Made by a program: the position numbers and the translations under genes. From Vespa crabro (taxonomy: Eukaryota > Arthropoda > Insecta > Hymenoptera > Vespidae), in NCBI RefSeq assembly GCF_910589235.1, contig NC_060957.1, positions 2,552,598 through 2,616,597 on the forward strand: a stretch of 64,000 bases of DNA. Direction: 5' to 3'. The notes under the pieces were generated by a model. It was not told the DNA's origin. It did not search any database and was given only the letters and a program-made list of their open reading frames with translations. Below are positions 12,026 to 26,140 of the stretch, piece by piece; the first letter of the stretch is position 1; every line of letters begins with the position of its first letter.

Positions 12026-12607
12026 TCTTGTTATAATTATTATTATAATAATTATTATGATTATTCTTGTTATTCTAATTCTTGTTATTACTATTATTAT
12101 TGTTTTTCTTGTTATGATTATTCTTGTTATTATTATTCTTGAAAATATTATTCTTGTTATTATTATTATTAATATTATAATTATTATTCTTGTTACTATT
12201 ATTTTTAGTAAATCTATTTTTGTCATTATTATTCTTCTTATTATTATTATTAATATTGATATTATTATTATTGTTATTGTAAATGTTATTGTTATTATTA
12301 TTGTTATTGTTATTTTTATTGTTATTGTTATTGTTATTGTTAGTGATATTGTTATTGTTATAGTTATTGTTATTGTTATTGTTATTGTTATTGTTATTGT
12401 TATTATTATTGTTATTGTTATAGTTATTGTTATTTTTATTATTATTCTTGTTATTCTTATTCTTGTTATTACCATTATTATTGTAACTATTGTTATGACT
12501 ATTCTTCTTATAATTTATAATATTATTATTCATGTTATTATAATTATTATTATTGTTATTTTTATTATTATTACTCTTTCATTATTATTCTTATTATTAT
12601 TAATATT

Positions 12608-12638
<31 letters not shown>

Positions 12639-12920
12639 TTATTATTATTATTCTTTATAATATTATTCTTGTTTTTAATATTATTATTATTATATTTATT
12701 ATTCTTGTTACTTTTACTAATATTATATCTATTTTTGTTATTATTATTCTTTTTATTAATATTATTATTATTGTTACTATTATTATTGTTATCGTTATTA
12801 TTATTGTTATTATTATTGTTATTGTTATTGTTTTTGTTACTGTTATTGTTATTGTTATTGTTATTGTTATTGTTATTGTTATTGTTATTGTTATTGTTAT
12901 TGTTATTGTTATTGTTATTG
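10164..12920. repeat. Block 1, second copy, left part
   Basis: It matches 1-2,775 box for box, including the CTCTTAATAATT I-box variant and CCCGTTAAGAC E box. Visible differences are mainly repeat-number changes in multiples of 3 or 6, plus a few point changes such as CTCTTCCATT at 10,832. It ends in GTTATT repeats where the first copy has the GTTAGTG delimiter. Confidence 0.85.
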
Positions 12921-12999
12921 TTATTATTATTGTTATTGTTATTTTTATTGTTATTGTTATTTTTATTATTATTTTTACTGTTATTGTTATTATCATTAT

Positions 13000-13111
13000 T
13001 ATTATTATTAGTCTTATTATTCCTGTTGATACTATTCCATTTAGTATTGTTATTATTATTATTATTATTATTAGTCTTATTATTCCTGTTGATACTATTC
13101 CATTTAGTATA

Positions 13112-13112
<1 letters not shown>
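13000..13112. repeat. 63-bp tandem duplication of the D box, copy a
   Basis: CCTGTTGATACTATTCC starts at 13,022 and 13,085, 63 bp apart. The second unit ends TTTAGTATAG where the first ends TTTAGTATTG. Only this site and 18,050/18,113 carry the doubled box, so the doubling predates the 5.0-kb duplication that copied it. Confidence 0.88.
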
Positions 13113-13155
<43 letters not shown>

Positions 13156-13563
13156 TCTTGTTATAATTATTATCATAATAATTATTATGATTATTCTTGT
13201 TATTCTAATTCTTGTTATTACTATTAGTATTGTTTTTCTTGTTATGATTATTCTTGTTATTATTATTCTTGAAAATATTATTCTTGTTATTATTATTATT
13301 AATATTATAATTATTATTCTTGTTACTATTATTTTTAGTACATCTATTTTTGTCATTATTATTCTTCTTATTATTATTATTAATATTGATATTATTATTA
13401 TTGTTATTGTAAATGTTATTGTTATTATTATTGTTATTGTTATTTTTATTGTTATTGTTATTGTTATTGTTATTGTTATTGTTATTGTTATAGTTATTGT
13501 TATTATTATTGTTATTGTTATAGTTATTGTTATTGTTATTGTTATTGTTATTGTTATTGTTAG

Positions 13564-14602
13564 TATTATTGTTATTGTTATAGTTATTGTTATTTTTATT
13601 GTTATTGTAACTGTTATTGTTATTGTTATCATTATTATTGTTATTGTTATTGTTATTGTTATTGTTATTAATATTATTGTTATTATTATAATTAATATTA
13701 TTATTTTTATTATTATTCTTGTTATTCTTATTCTTGTTATTACCATTATTATTGTAACTATTGTTATGAATATTCTTGTTATAATTTATAATATTATGAT
13801 TTATGTTATTACTATTATTATTATTGTTATTTTTATTGTTATTACTCTTTCATTATTATTCTTATTATTAATATTATTATTATTATTATTATTATTCTTT
13901 ATATTATTATTCTTGTTTTTAATATAATTATTATTATATTTATTATTCTTGTTACTTTTATTAATATTATATCTATTTTAGTTATTATTGTTCTTTTTAT
14001 TAATATTATTATTATTGTTACTATTATTATTGTTATCGTTATTATTATTGTTATTATTATTGTTATTGTTTTTGTTTTTGTTATTGTTATTGTTATTGTT
14101 ATTGTTATTGTTATTGTTTTTGTTATTGTTATTGTTATTGTTATTGTTATTGTTATTGTTATTGTAATTGTTATTGTTACTGTTATTGCTATTGTTATTA
14201 TTATTGTTATTGTTATTGTTATTGTTATTTTTATTGTTATTGTTACTGTTACTGTTATTGTTATCATTATTATTATTATTGTTATTATTATTCTTGTTAT
14301 TATTATTATTATTATTATTATTGTTAATACTCTTTTTATTATTATTCTTGCTATTGTTATTGTAATTATACTAGTTATCATGAACCTTGTTATTATATTT
14401 ATTAATATTATTATTATTGTTATTATTATACGCGTAATTATAATTCTTGTTATTTTCATTCTTGTTATTATTCTCATAATAATTATTATTATTATCATAC
14501 TTCCTATTATTATTCTTGTTCTTATTATTATTATTATTATTATTATTATTCTTGTTATTATTATTCCCGTCACTACTATTAATATTGCTATTATTATTAA
14601 TC

Positions 14603-14634
<32 letters not shown>

Positions 14635-15193
14635 CTTGTTACTATTATTATTAGTATATCTATTTTTGTCATTATTATTCTTGTTATTATTATTATTAAT
14701 ATTGATATTATTATAATTGTTATTGTTAATGTTATTGTTATTATTATTGTTATTGTTATTGTTATTGTTATTGTTATTGTTATTGTCATTGTTATTGTTA
14801 TTGTTATTGTTATTGTTATTGTTATTGTTATTGATATTGTTATGGTTATTGTTATTGTTATTGTTATTGTTATTGTTATTGTTATTGTTATTGTTATTGT
14901 TATTGTTATTGTTATTGTTATTGTTATTGTTATTGTTATTGTTATTGTTATTGTTATTGTTATTGTTATTTTTATTGTTATTTTTACTGTTATTGTTATC
15001 GATAGTGTTTTTATTATTATTGTTATTATTATTGTTAATATTATTATTATTATTCTTATTCATGTTATTACTATTATTATTGTATTTATTGTTATGATTA
15101 TTCTTGTTTTTTTAATTATTATTATTATTAATATTATTATTCATGTTATTAATATTAATATTATTATTATTATTATTATTGTAATTATTATTC

Positions 15194-15256
<63 letters not shown>

Positions 15257-15334
15257 CTGTTATTATTATTATTATTATACTTGTTATTATTATAATTATT
15301 CTACATGTTATTACTAATCTTGTTATTATTATTC

Positions 15335-15375
<41 letters not shown>

Positions 15376-15948
15376 GTTAATATTCTTTTCATTATTATTC
15401 TTGATATTATTATTCATGTCACTACTATTATTATTGTTATTATTATTAATCTTGTTAATATTATTATTATTATTATTATTATACTTGAAAATATTATTCT
15501 TGTTATTATTATTATTAATATTATAATTAATATTCTTGATACTGTTATTATTAATATATATATTTTTGTCATTATTATTCTTGTTATTATTATTATTATT
15601 ATTGATATTATTATTATTCTTATTGCTAATTTTATTGATATTGTTATTGTTATTGTTATTGTTATTGTTATTGTTATCGTTATTGTTATTGTTATTGTTA
15701 TAGTTATTGTTATTGTTATAGTTATTGTTATTGTTATTGTTATTGTTATTATTGTTATAATTATTATTAATATTATTATTTTTATTATTATTCTTGTTAT
15801 TCTTATTCTTGTGATTCTTATTCTTGTTATTACTATTATTATTGTAAATATTGTTATGACTATTCTTGTTATAATTAATAATATTATTATTCATGTTATT
15901 ATTATTATTATTATTGTTATTTTTATTATTATTACTCTTTCATTATTC

Positions 15949-15999
<51 letters not shown>

Positions 16000-16551
16000 T
16001 TTATAATATTATTCTTGTTTTTAATATTATTATTATTATATTTATTATTCTTGTTACTTTTATTAATATTATATCTATTTTTGTTATTATTATTCTTTTT
16101 ATTAATATTATTATTATTGTTACTATTATTATTGTTATCGTTATTATTATTGTTATTATTATTGTTATTGTTATTGTTTTTGTTACTGTTATTGTTATTG
16201 TTATTGTTATTGTTTTTGTTATTGTTATTGTTATTGTTATTGTTATTGTTATTGTTATTATTATTATTATTATTGTTAATACTCTTTTAATAATTATTCT
16301 TGCTATTGTTATTGTAATTATACTAGTTATTATGAACCTTGTTATTATATTAATTATTATTATTATTATTATTATTATTATACGTGTAATTATTATTCTT
16401 GTTATTATCATTCTTGTTATTATTCTCATAATAATTATTATTATTATCATACTTCCTATTATTATTCTTGTTCTTATTATTATTATTATTATTATTATTC
16501 TTGTTATTATTATTCCCGTTAAAACTATTAATAATGTTATTATTATTAATC

Positions 16552-16583
<32 letters not shown>

Positions 16584-16995
16584 CTTGTTACTATTATTAT
16601 TAGTATATCTATTATTGTCATTATTATTCTTGTTATTATTATTATTGATATTATTATTATTGTTATTGTTATTATTATTGTTCTTGTTATTGATATTGTT
16701 ATGGTTATTGTTATTGTTATTGTTATTGTTATTGTTATCGTTATTGTTATTGTTATTGTTATTGTTATTGTTATTGTTATTGTTATTGTTATTCTTATTG
16801 TTATTGTTATTGTTATTGTTATTGTTATTGTTATTCTTATTGTTATTGTTATTGTTATTTTTATTGTTATTGTTATTTTTATTATTATTGTTACTGTTAT
16901 TGTTATCGTTAGTATTATAATTATTATTGTTATTATTATTATCATTATTATTATTATTAGTCTTATTATTCCTGTTGATACTATTCCATTTAGTA

Positions 16996-17038
<43 letters not shown>

Positions 17039-17330
17039 TCTTGTTATAATTATTATTATAATAATTATTATGATTATTCTTGTTATTCTAATTCTTGTTA
17101 TTACTATTATTATTGTTTTTCTTGTTATGATTATTCTTGTTATTATTATTCTTGAAAATATTATTCTTGTTATTATTATTATTAATATTATAATTATTAT
17201 TCTTGTTACTATTATTTTTAGTATATCAATTTTTGTCATTATTATTCTTCTTATTATTATTATTAATATTGATATTATTATTATTGTTATTGTAAATGTT
17301 ATTGTTATTATTATTGTTATTGTTATTTTT
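13564..17330. repeat. Block 1, second copy, right part
   Basis: It matches 4,435-8,240. It shares the CGCGTAATTATAATTC word after the H/B box (near 5,301 and 14,430), the CATGTTATTAATATTAATATT word and the ACGTGTAATT modules. It lacks the 84-bp duplication. It contains a 126-bp pure GTTATT tract (14,845-14,970) where the first copy has shorter tracts interrupted by GATATTGTGATTG. Confidence 0.82.
14845..14970. repeat. Pure (GTTATT)n tract, about 21 units
   Basis: Uninterrupted hexamers run from the GG of TATGGTTATT to TTTTTATT. The homologous tract in the first block copy, near 5,715-5,838, is interrupted and of different length, so this is a length-variable microsatellite inside the module. 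Confidence 0.85.
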
Positions 17331-17625
17331 ATTGTTATTGTTATTGTTATTGTTATTGTTATTGTTATTGTTATAGTTATTGTTATTGTTATTGTTATTG
17401 TTATTGTTATTGTTATTATTATTGTTATTGTTATAGTTATTGTTATTTTTATTATTATTCTTGTTATTCTTATTCTTGTTATTACCATTATTATTGTAAA
17501 TATTGTTATGACTATTCTTCTTATAATTTATAATATTATTATTCATGTTATTATAATTATTATTATTGTTATTTTTATTATTATTACTCTTTCATTATTA
17601 TTCTTATTATTATTAATATTATTAA

Positions 17626-17663
<38 letters not shown>

Positions 17664-18139
17664 TTTATAATATTATTCTTGTTTTTAATATTATTATTAT
17701 TATATTTATTATTCTTGTTACTTTTACTAATATTATATCTATTGTTGTTATTATTATTCTTTTTATTAATATTATTATTATTGTTACTATTATTATTGTT
17801 ATCGTTATTATTATTGTTATTATTATTGTTATTGTTATTGTTTTTGTTACTGTTATTGTTATTGTTATTGTTATTGTTATTGTTATTGTTATTGTTATTG
17901 TTATTGTTATTGTTATTGTTATTGTTATTGTTATTGTTATTGTTATTGTTATTATTATTGTTATGTTTATTTTTATTGTTATTGTTATTTTTATTATTAT
18001 TTTTACTGTTATTGTTATTATCATTATTATTATTATTAGTCTTATTATTCCTGTTGATACTATTCCATTTAGTATTGTTATTATTATTATTATTATTATT
18101 AGTCTTATTATTCCTGTTGATACTATTCCATTTAGTATA

Positions 18140-18183
<44 letters not shown>

Positions 18184-19410
18184 TCTTGTTATAATTATTA
18201 TCATAATAATTATTATGATTATTCTTGTTATTCTAATTCTTGTTATTACTATTAGTATTGTTTTTCTTGTTATGATTATTCTTGTTATTATTATTCTTGA
18301 AAATATTATTCTTGTTATTATTATTATTAATATTATAATTATTATTCTTGTTACTATTATTTTTAGTACATCTATTTTTGTCATTATTATTCTTCTTATT
18401 ATTATTATTAATATTGATATTATTATTATTGTTATTGTAAATGTTATTGTTATTATTATTGTTATTGTTATTTTTATTGTTATTGTTATTGTTATTGTTA
18501 TTGTTATTGTTATTGTTATAGTTATTGTTATTATTATTGTTATTGTTATAGTTATTGTTATTGTTATTGTTATTGTTATTGTTATTGTTAGTATTATTGT
18601 TATTGTTATAGTTATTGTTATTTTTATTGTTATTGTAACTGTTATTGTTATTGTTATCATTATTATTGTTATTGTTATTGTTATTGTTATTGTTATTAAT
18701 ATTATTGTTATTATTATAATTAATATTATTATTTTTATTATTATTCTTGTTATTCTTATTCTTGTTATTACCATTATTATTGTAACTATTGTTATGACTA
18801 TTCTTGTTATAATTTATAATATTATTATTCATGTTATTATTATTATTATAATTGTTATTTTTATTATTATTACTCTTTCATTATTATTCTTATTATTAAT
18901 ATTATTATTATTATTATTATTATTCTTTATAATATTATTCTTGTTTTTAATATTATTATTATTATATTTATTATTCTTGTTACTTTTATTAATATTATAT
19001 CTATTTTTGTTATTATTGTTCTTTTTATTAATATTATTATTATTGTTACTATTATTATTGTTATCGTTATTATTATTGTTATTATTATTGTTATTGTTTT
19101 TGTTTTTGTTACTGTTATTGTTATTGTTATTGTTATTGTTATTGTAATTGTTATTGTTACTGTTATTGCTATTGTTATTATTATTGTTATTGTTATTGTT
19201 ATTGTTATTTTTATTGTTATTGTTACTGTTACTGTTATTGTTATCATTATTATTATTATTGTTATTATTATTCTTGTTATTATTATTATTATTATTATTA
19301 TTGTTAATACTCTTTTTATTATTATTCTTGCTATTGTTATTGTAATTATACTAGTTATCATGAAACTTGTTATTATATTTATTAATATTATTATTATTGT
19401 TATTATTATT
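17000..19410. repeat. 5.0-kb-offset duplicate of about 12.0-14.43 kb
   Basis: A boxes at 12,653 and 13,897 pair with 17,663 and 18,925, offsets 5,010 and 5,028; the 18-bp change is three hexamers. The doubled D box pairs 13,022 with 18,050. The match runs through the H/B box (14,386 with 19,366) and stops near 14,430 and 19,407. There this copy jumps from GTTATTATTAT to a plain CTTGTTATT and ATT run, skipping the I and E boxes. Confidence 0.82.
18028..18141. repeat. 63-bp tandem duplication of the D box, copy b
   Basis: CCTG starts at 18,050 and 18,113, 63 bp apart, with the same TTTAGTATAG end in the second unit as at 13.1 kb. Confidence 0.88.
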
Positions 19411-19411
19411 C

Positions 19412-19474
<63 letters not shown>

Positions 19475-19747
19475 CTGTTATTATTATTATTATTATTATA
19501 CTTGTTATTATTATAATTATTCTACATGTTATTACTAATCTTGTTATTATTATTCTTGTTATTATTATCATTATTATTATTATTATTCTTATTATTCCTG
19601 TTAATACTATTCTATTTATAATTCTTATTATTATTATTATTTTTATTACACTTGTTATTATTATTATTATAATAATTATTATTATTATTCTTGTTAATCT
19701 TATTCTTGTTATTACTATTATTATTGTTTTTCTTGTTATGATTATTC

Positions 19748-19785
<38 letters not shown>

Positions 19786-20276
19786 GTTAATATTCTTTTT
19801 ATTATTATTCTTGATATTATTATTATTAATATTATAATTATTATTCTTGATACTGTTATTATTAATATATATATTTTTGTCATTATTATTCTTGTTATTA
19901 TTATTATTATTATTGATATTATTATTATTCTTATTGTTAATCTTATTGTTATTGTTATTGTTATTGTTATTGTTATTGTTATTGTTATTGTTATCGTTAT
20001 TGTTATTGTTATTGTTATTGTTATTGTTATTGTTATAGTTATTGTTATTATTGTTATAATTATTATTAATATTATTATTTTTATTATTATTCTTGTTATT
20101 CTTATTCTTGTGATTCTTATTCTTGTTATTACTATTATTATTGTAAATATTGTTATGACCATTCTTGTTATAATTAATAATATTATTATTCATGTTATTA
20201 TTATTATTATTATTGTTATTTTTATTATTATTACTCTTTCATTATTCTTATTATTATTATTATTATTATTATTATT
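19410..20276. repeat. Divergent subfamily, incomplete first unit
   Basis: It holds the CCTGTTAATACTATTCT D-box form (19,597), the ATTACACTTG word, the overlapping A/T palindromes, K, M and G boxes and a C box at 20,234. It lacks the I, E and L boxes. TTGATATTATTATTAATATT at 19,812 directly joins what is elsewhere two separate boxes, so a segment including L has been lost. Confidence 0.72.
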
Positions 20277-20890
20277 CTTGATAATATTATTATTGTTATT
20301 AATATTATTATTATTATATTTATTATTCTTGTTACTTTTATTAATATTAAATCTATTTATGTTATTATTATTCTTTTTATTATTATTATTATTATTGTTA
20401 CTATTATTATTGTTATCGTTAATATTATTGTTATTATTATTGGTATTTGTTATTGTTTTTGTTACTGCTATAGTTATTGTTATTGTTATTGTTTTTGTTA
20501 TTGTTATTGTTATTGTTATTGTTATTGTTATTGTTATTGTTATTGTTATTGTTATTTTTATTGTTATTGTTACTGTTACTGTTATTGTTATCATTATTAT
20601 TATTATTGTTATTATTATTCTTGTTATTATTATTATTATTATACTTGTTAATATTATAATTATTCTACATGTTATTACTTATCTTGTTATTATTATTCTT
20701 GTTATTATTATCATTATTATTATTATTATTCTTATTATTCCTGTTAATACTATTCTATTTATAATTCTTATTATTATTATTATTATTATTACACTTGTTA
20801 TTATTATTATTATAATAATTATTATTATTATTCTTGTTAATCTTATTCTTGTTATTACTATTATTATTGTTTTTCTTGTTATGATTATTC

Positions 20891-20931
<41 letters not shown>

Positions 20932-21272
20932 GTTAATATTCTTTTTATTATTATTCTTGATATTATTATTCATGTCACTACTATTATTATTGATATTATT
21001 ATTAATCTTGTTAATATTATTATTATTATTTTATTATACTTGAAAATATTATTCTTGTTATTATTATTATTAATATTATAATTATTATTCTTGATACTGT
21101 TATTATTAATATATATATTTTTGTCATTATTATTCTTGTTATTATTATTATTATTATTGATATTATTATTATTCTTATTGTTAATCTTATTGTTATTGTT
21201 ATTGTTATTGTTATTGTTATTGTTATTGTTATTGTTATTGTTATTGTTATCGTTATTGTTATTGTTATTGTA

Positions 21273-21308
<36 letters not shown>
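20277..21308. repeat. Divergent subfamily, about 1.0-kb tandem unit 1
   Basis: It opens with the CTTGATAATATTATTATTG form of the A box. It contains GGTATTTGTTATTGTTTTTG at 20,442, a one-base register break not seen outside this pair. Then follow ACTGCTATAGTTATTG, the diverged D box (20,740), palindromes, K, L and M. A second break, an ATTTTATTATAC word near 21,031, restores the net register. No C box is present before the next A box. Confidence 0.8.
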
Positions 21309-21309
<1 letters not shown>

Positions 21310-21907
21310 TTGATAATATTATTATTGTTATTAATATTATTATTATTATATTTATTATTCTTGTTACTTTTATTAATATTATATCTATTTATGTTATTAT
21401 TATTCTTTTTATTATTATTATTATTATTGTTACTATTATTATTGTTATCGTTAATATTATTGTTATTATAATTGGTATTTGTTATTGTTTTTGTTACTGC
21501 TATAGTTATTGTTATTGTTATTGTTTTTGTTATTGTTATTGTTATTGTTATTGTTATTTTTATTGTTATTGTTACTGTTACTGTTATTGTTATCATTATT
21601 ATTATTATTGTTATTATTATTCTTGTTATTATTATTATTATTATACTTGTTAATATTATAATTATTCTACATGTTATTACTTATCTTGTTATTATTATTC
21701 TTGTTATTATTATCATTATTATTATTATTATTCTTATTATTCCTGTTAATACTATTCTATTTATAATTCTTATTATTATTATTATTATTATTACACTTGT
21801 TATTATTATTATTATAATAATTATTATTATTATTCTTGTTAATCTTATTCTTGTTATTACTATTATTATTGTTTTTCTTGTTATGATTATTCTTGTTATT
21901 ATTATTC

Positions 21908-21957
<50 letters not shown>

Positions 21958-22325
21958 ATTATTGTTAATATTCTTTTTATTATTATTCTTGATATTATTA
22001 TTCATGTCACTACTATTTTTATTGTTATTATTACTAATCTTGTTAATATTATTATTATTATTATTATTATACTTGAAAATATTATTCTTGTTATTATTAT
22101 TATTAATATTATAATTATTATTCTTGTTACTGTTATTATTAATATATATATTTTTGTCATTATTATTCTTGTTATTATTATTATTATTACTGATATTCTT
22201 ATTATTCTTATTGTTAATCTTATTGTTATTGTTATTGTTATTGTTATTGTTATTGTTATCGTTATTGTTATTGTTATTGTTATTGATATTGTTATTGTTA
22301 TTGTTATTGTTATTGTTATTATTGT
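21309..22325. repeat. Divergent subfamily, about 1.0-kb tandem unit 2
   Basis: The A boxes of units 1 and 2 are 1,032 bp apart. After a shorter GTTATT tract the offset becomes 1,002 bp, as at the D boxes 20,740 and 21,742, a 30-bp or five-hexamer difference. The L box here is intact, without the ATTTTATT break of unit 1. Confidence 0.8.
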
Positions 22326-22429
22326 CATTATTATTATTAATATTATTATTTTTATTATTATTCTTGTTATTCTTATTCTTGTGATTCTTATTCTTGTTAT
22401 TACTATTATTATTGTAAATATTGTTATGA

Positions 22430-22500
22430 CTATTCTTGTTCTTATTATAATTATTATTATTATTATTCTTGTTATTATTATTCCCGTTAAAACTATTAAT
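22430..22500. repeat. G box fused directly to E box (chimeric junction)
   Basis: GTTATGACTATTCTTGTTC leads straight into a CTTATTATAATTATT run and CCCGTTAAAACTATTAA, skipping the C, A, H/B and I boxes present between them in other modules. The switch falls in CTTGTTCTTATT, a word that also ends the I box, so it is likely a recombination at shared words. It recurs near 32,602-32,671; related joins occur near 25,488 and 35,566. Confidence 0.75.
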
Positions 22501-22519
22501 ATTGTTATTATTATTAATC

Positions 22520-22551
<32 letters not shown>

Positions 22552-22917
22552 CTTGTTACTATTATTATTAGTATATCTATTATTGTCATTATTATTCTTG
22601 TTATTATTATTATTGATATTATTATTATTGTTATTGTTATTATTATTGTTCTTGTTATTGATATTGTTATGGTTATTGTTATTGTTATAGTTATTGTTAT
22701 TGTTATTGTTATTGTTATTATTGTTATAATTATTATTAATATTATTATTTTTATTATTATTCTTGTTATTCTTATTCTTGTGATTCTTATTCTTGTTATT
22801 ACTATTATTATTGTAAATATTGTTATGACTATTCTTGTTATAATTAATAATATTATTATTCATGTTATTATTATTATTATTATTGTTATTTTTATTATTA
22901 TTACTCTTTCATTATTC

Positions 22918-22968
<51 letters not shown>

Positions 22969-23469
22969 TTTATAATATTATTCTTGTTTTTAATATTATT
23001 ATTATTATATTTATTATTCTTGTTACTTTTATTAATATTATATCTATTTTTGTTATTATTATTCTTTTTATTAATATTATTATTATTGTTACTATTATTA
23101 TTGTTATCGTTATTATTATTGTTATTATTATTGTTATTGTTATTGTTTTTGTTACTGTTATTGTTATTGTTATTGTTATTGTTTTTGTTATTGTTATTGT
23201 TATTGTTATTGTTATTGTTATTGTTATTATTATTATTATTATTGTTAATACTCTTTTAATAATTATTCTTGCTATTGTTATTGTAATTATACTAGTTATT
23301 ATGAACCTTGTTATTATATTAATTATTATTATTATTATTATTATTATTATACGTGTAATTATTATTCTTGTTATTATCATTCTTGTTATTATTCTCATAA
23401 TAATTATTATTATTATCATACTTCCTATTATTATTCTTGTTCTTATTATTATTATTATTATTATTATTC

Positions 23470-23525
<56 letters not shown>

Positions 23526-23639
23526 GTTAATATTGTTTTTATTATTATTCTTGATATTATTATTCATGTCACTACTATTATTATTGTTATTATTACTAAT
23601 CTTGTTAATATTATTATTATTATTATTATTATACTTGAA

Positions 23640-23810
23640 AATATTATTCTTGTTATTATTATTATTAATATTATATTTATTATTCTTGTTACTTTTATTA
23701 ATATTATATCTATTTTTGTTATTATTATTCTTTTTATTAATATTATTATTATTGTTACTATTATTATTGTTATCGTTATTATTATTGTTATTATTATACG
23801 TGTAATTATA
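23640..23810. repeat. L box fused to headless A box (chimeric junction)
   Basis: After CTTGAAAATATTATTCTTG the sequence enters ATATTATATTTATTATTC and the second half of the A box (TTACTTTTATTAATATTATA). It then runs from GTTATCGTTATTATTATTG into TACGTGTAATTATAATTC of the I-box flank. The same chimera is present at about 33,810-33,980. Confidence 0.75.
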
Positions 23811-24289
23811 ATTCTTGTTATTTTCATTCTTGTTATTATTCTCATAATAATTATTATTATTATCATACTTCCTATTATTATTCTTGTTCTTATTATTATT
23901 ATTATTATTATTGTTATTCTTGTTATTATTATTCACGTCACTACTATTAATATTGCTATTATTATTAATCTTGTTATTATTATTATTATTATTATTATTC
24001 TTGTTACTATTATTATTAGTATATCTATTTTTGTCATTATTATTCTTGTTATTATTATTATTAATATTGACATTATTATAATTGTTATTGTTAATGTTAT
24101 TGTTATTATTATTGTTATTGTTATTGTTATTGTTATTGTTATTGTTATTGTTATTGTTATTGTCATTGTTATTGTTATTGTTATTGTTATTGTTATTGTT
24201 ATTGTTATTGATTTTGTTATGGTTATTGTTATTGTTATTGTTATTGATATTGTGATTGTTATTGTTATTGTTATTGTTATTGTTTTTGT

Positions 24290-24392
24290 TATTGTTATTG
24301 TTATTGTTATTGTTATTGTTATTGTTATTGTTATTGTTATTGTTATTGTTATTGTTATTGTTATTGTTATTGTTATTGTTATTGTTATTGTT
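24290..24392. repeat. Pure (GTTATT)n tract expanded relative to its duplicate
   Basis: About 100 bp of uninterrupted hexamers follow GTTTTTG at 24,283. In the second block copy, near 34,455-34,470, only a couple of hexamers lie between the same GTTTTTG and TTTTTATTG words. This difference accounts for most of the change of offset from 10,171 to 10,084 bp. Confidence 0.8.
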
Positions 24393-24618
24393 ATTTTTAT
24401 TGTTATTTTTACTGTTATTGTTATCGATAGTGTTATTATTATTATTGTTATTATTATTGTTAATATTATTATTATTATTCTTATTCATGTTATTACTATT
24501 ATTATTGTAGTTATTGTTATGAGTATTCTTGTTTTTTTAATTAATATTATTATTAATATTATTATTCATGTTATTAATATTAATATTATTATTATTATTA
24601 TTATTGTAATTATTATTC

Positions 24619-24671
<53 letters not shown>

Positions 24672-24988
24672 GTTATTATTATTCTTGTTATTATTATTAT
24701 TATTATACTTGTTATTATTATAATTATTCTACATGATATTACTTATCTTGTTATTATTATTCTTGTTATTATTATCATTATTATTATTATTATTCTTATT
24801 ATTCCTGTTAATACTATTCTATTTATAATTCTTATTATTATTATTATTATTATTACACTTGTTATTATTATTATTATAATAATTATTATTATTATTCTTG
24901 TTAATCTTATTCTTGTTATTGCTATTATTATTGTTTTTCTTGTTATGATTATTCTTGTTATTATTATTCTTGTTATTATTATTATTAA

Positions 24989-25025
<37 letters not shown>

Positions 25026-25575
25026 GTTAATATTGTTTTTATAATTATTCTTGATATTATTTTTCATGTCACTACTATTATTATTGTTATTATTACTAAT
25101 CTTGTTAATATTATTATTATTATTATTATTATACTTGAAAATATTATTCTTGTTATTATTATTATTAATATTATAATTATTATTCTTGTTACTGTTATTA
25201 TTAATATATATATTTTTGTCATTATTATTCTTGTTATTATTATTATTATTATTGATATTATTATTATTCTTATTGTTAATCTTATTGTTATTGTTATTGT
25301 TATTGTTATTGTTATTGTTATTGTTATCGTTATTGTTATTGTTATTGTTATTGTTATTGTTATTGTTATTGTTATTATTGTCATTATTATTATTAATATT
25401 ATTATTTTTATTATTATTCTTGTTATTCTTATTCTTGTGATTCTTATTCTTGTTATTACTATTATTATTGTAAATATTGTTATGACTATTCTTGTTCTTA
25501 TTATTATTATTATTATTATTATTCTTGTTATTATTATTCCCGTTAAAACTATTAATATTGTTATTATTATTAATC

Positions 25576-25607
<32 letters not shown>

Positions 25608-26103
25608 CTTGTTACTATTATTATTAGTATATCTATTATTGTCATTATTATTCTTGTTATTATTATTATTATTATTGATATTATTATTATTGTTATTGTT
25701 ATTGTTATTGTTATTGTTATTGTTATTGTTATTGTTATTGTTAGTGTTATTGTTATTGTTATTGTTATTTTTATGATTATTGTTACTATTATTGTTCTTG
25801 TTATTGATATTGTTATTGTTATTGTTATTGTTATTGTTATTATTATCGTTATTGTTATTGTTATTGTTATTGTTATTGTTATTGTTATTGTTATTGTTAT
25901 TGTTATTGTTATTGTTATTGTTATTGTTATTGTTATTGTTATTCTTATTGTTATTGTTATTGTTATTTTTATTGTTATTGTTATTTTTATTATTATTGTT
26001 ACTGTTATTGTTATCGTTAGTATTATAATTATTATTGTTATTATTATTATCATTATTATTATTATTAGTCTTATTATTCCTGTTGATACTATTCCATTTA
26101 GTA

Positions 26104-26140
<37 letters not shown>

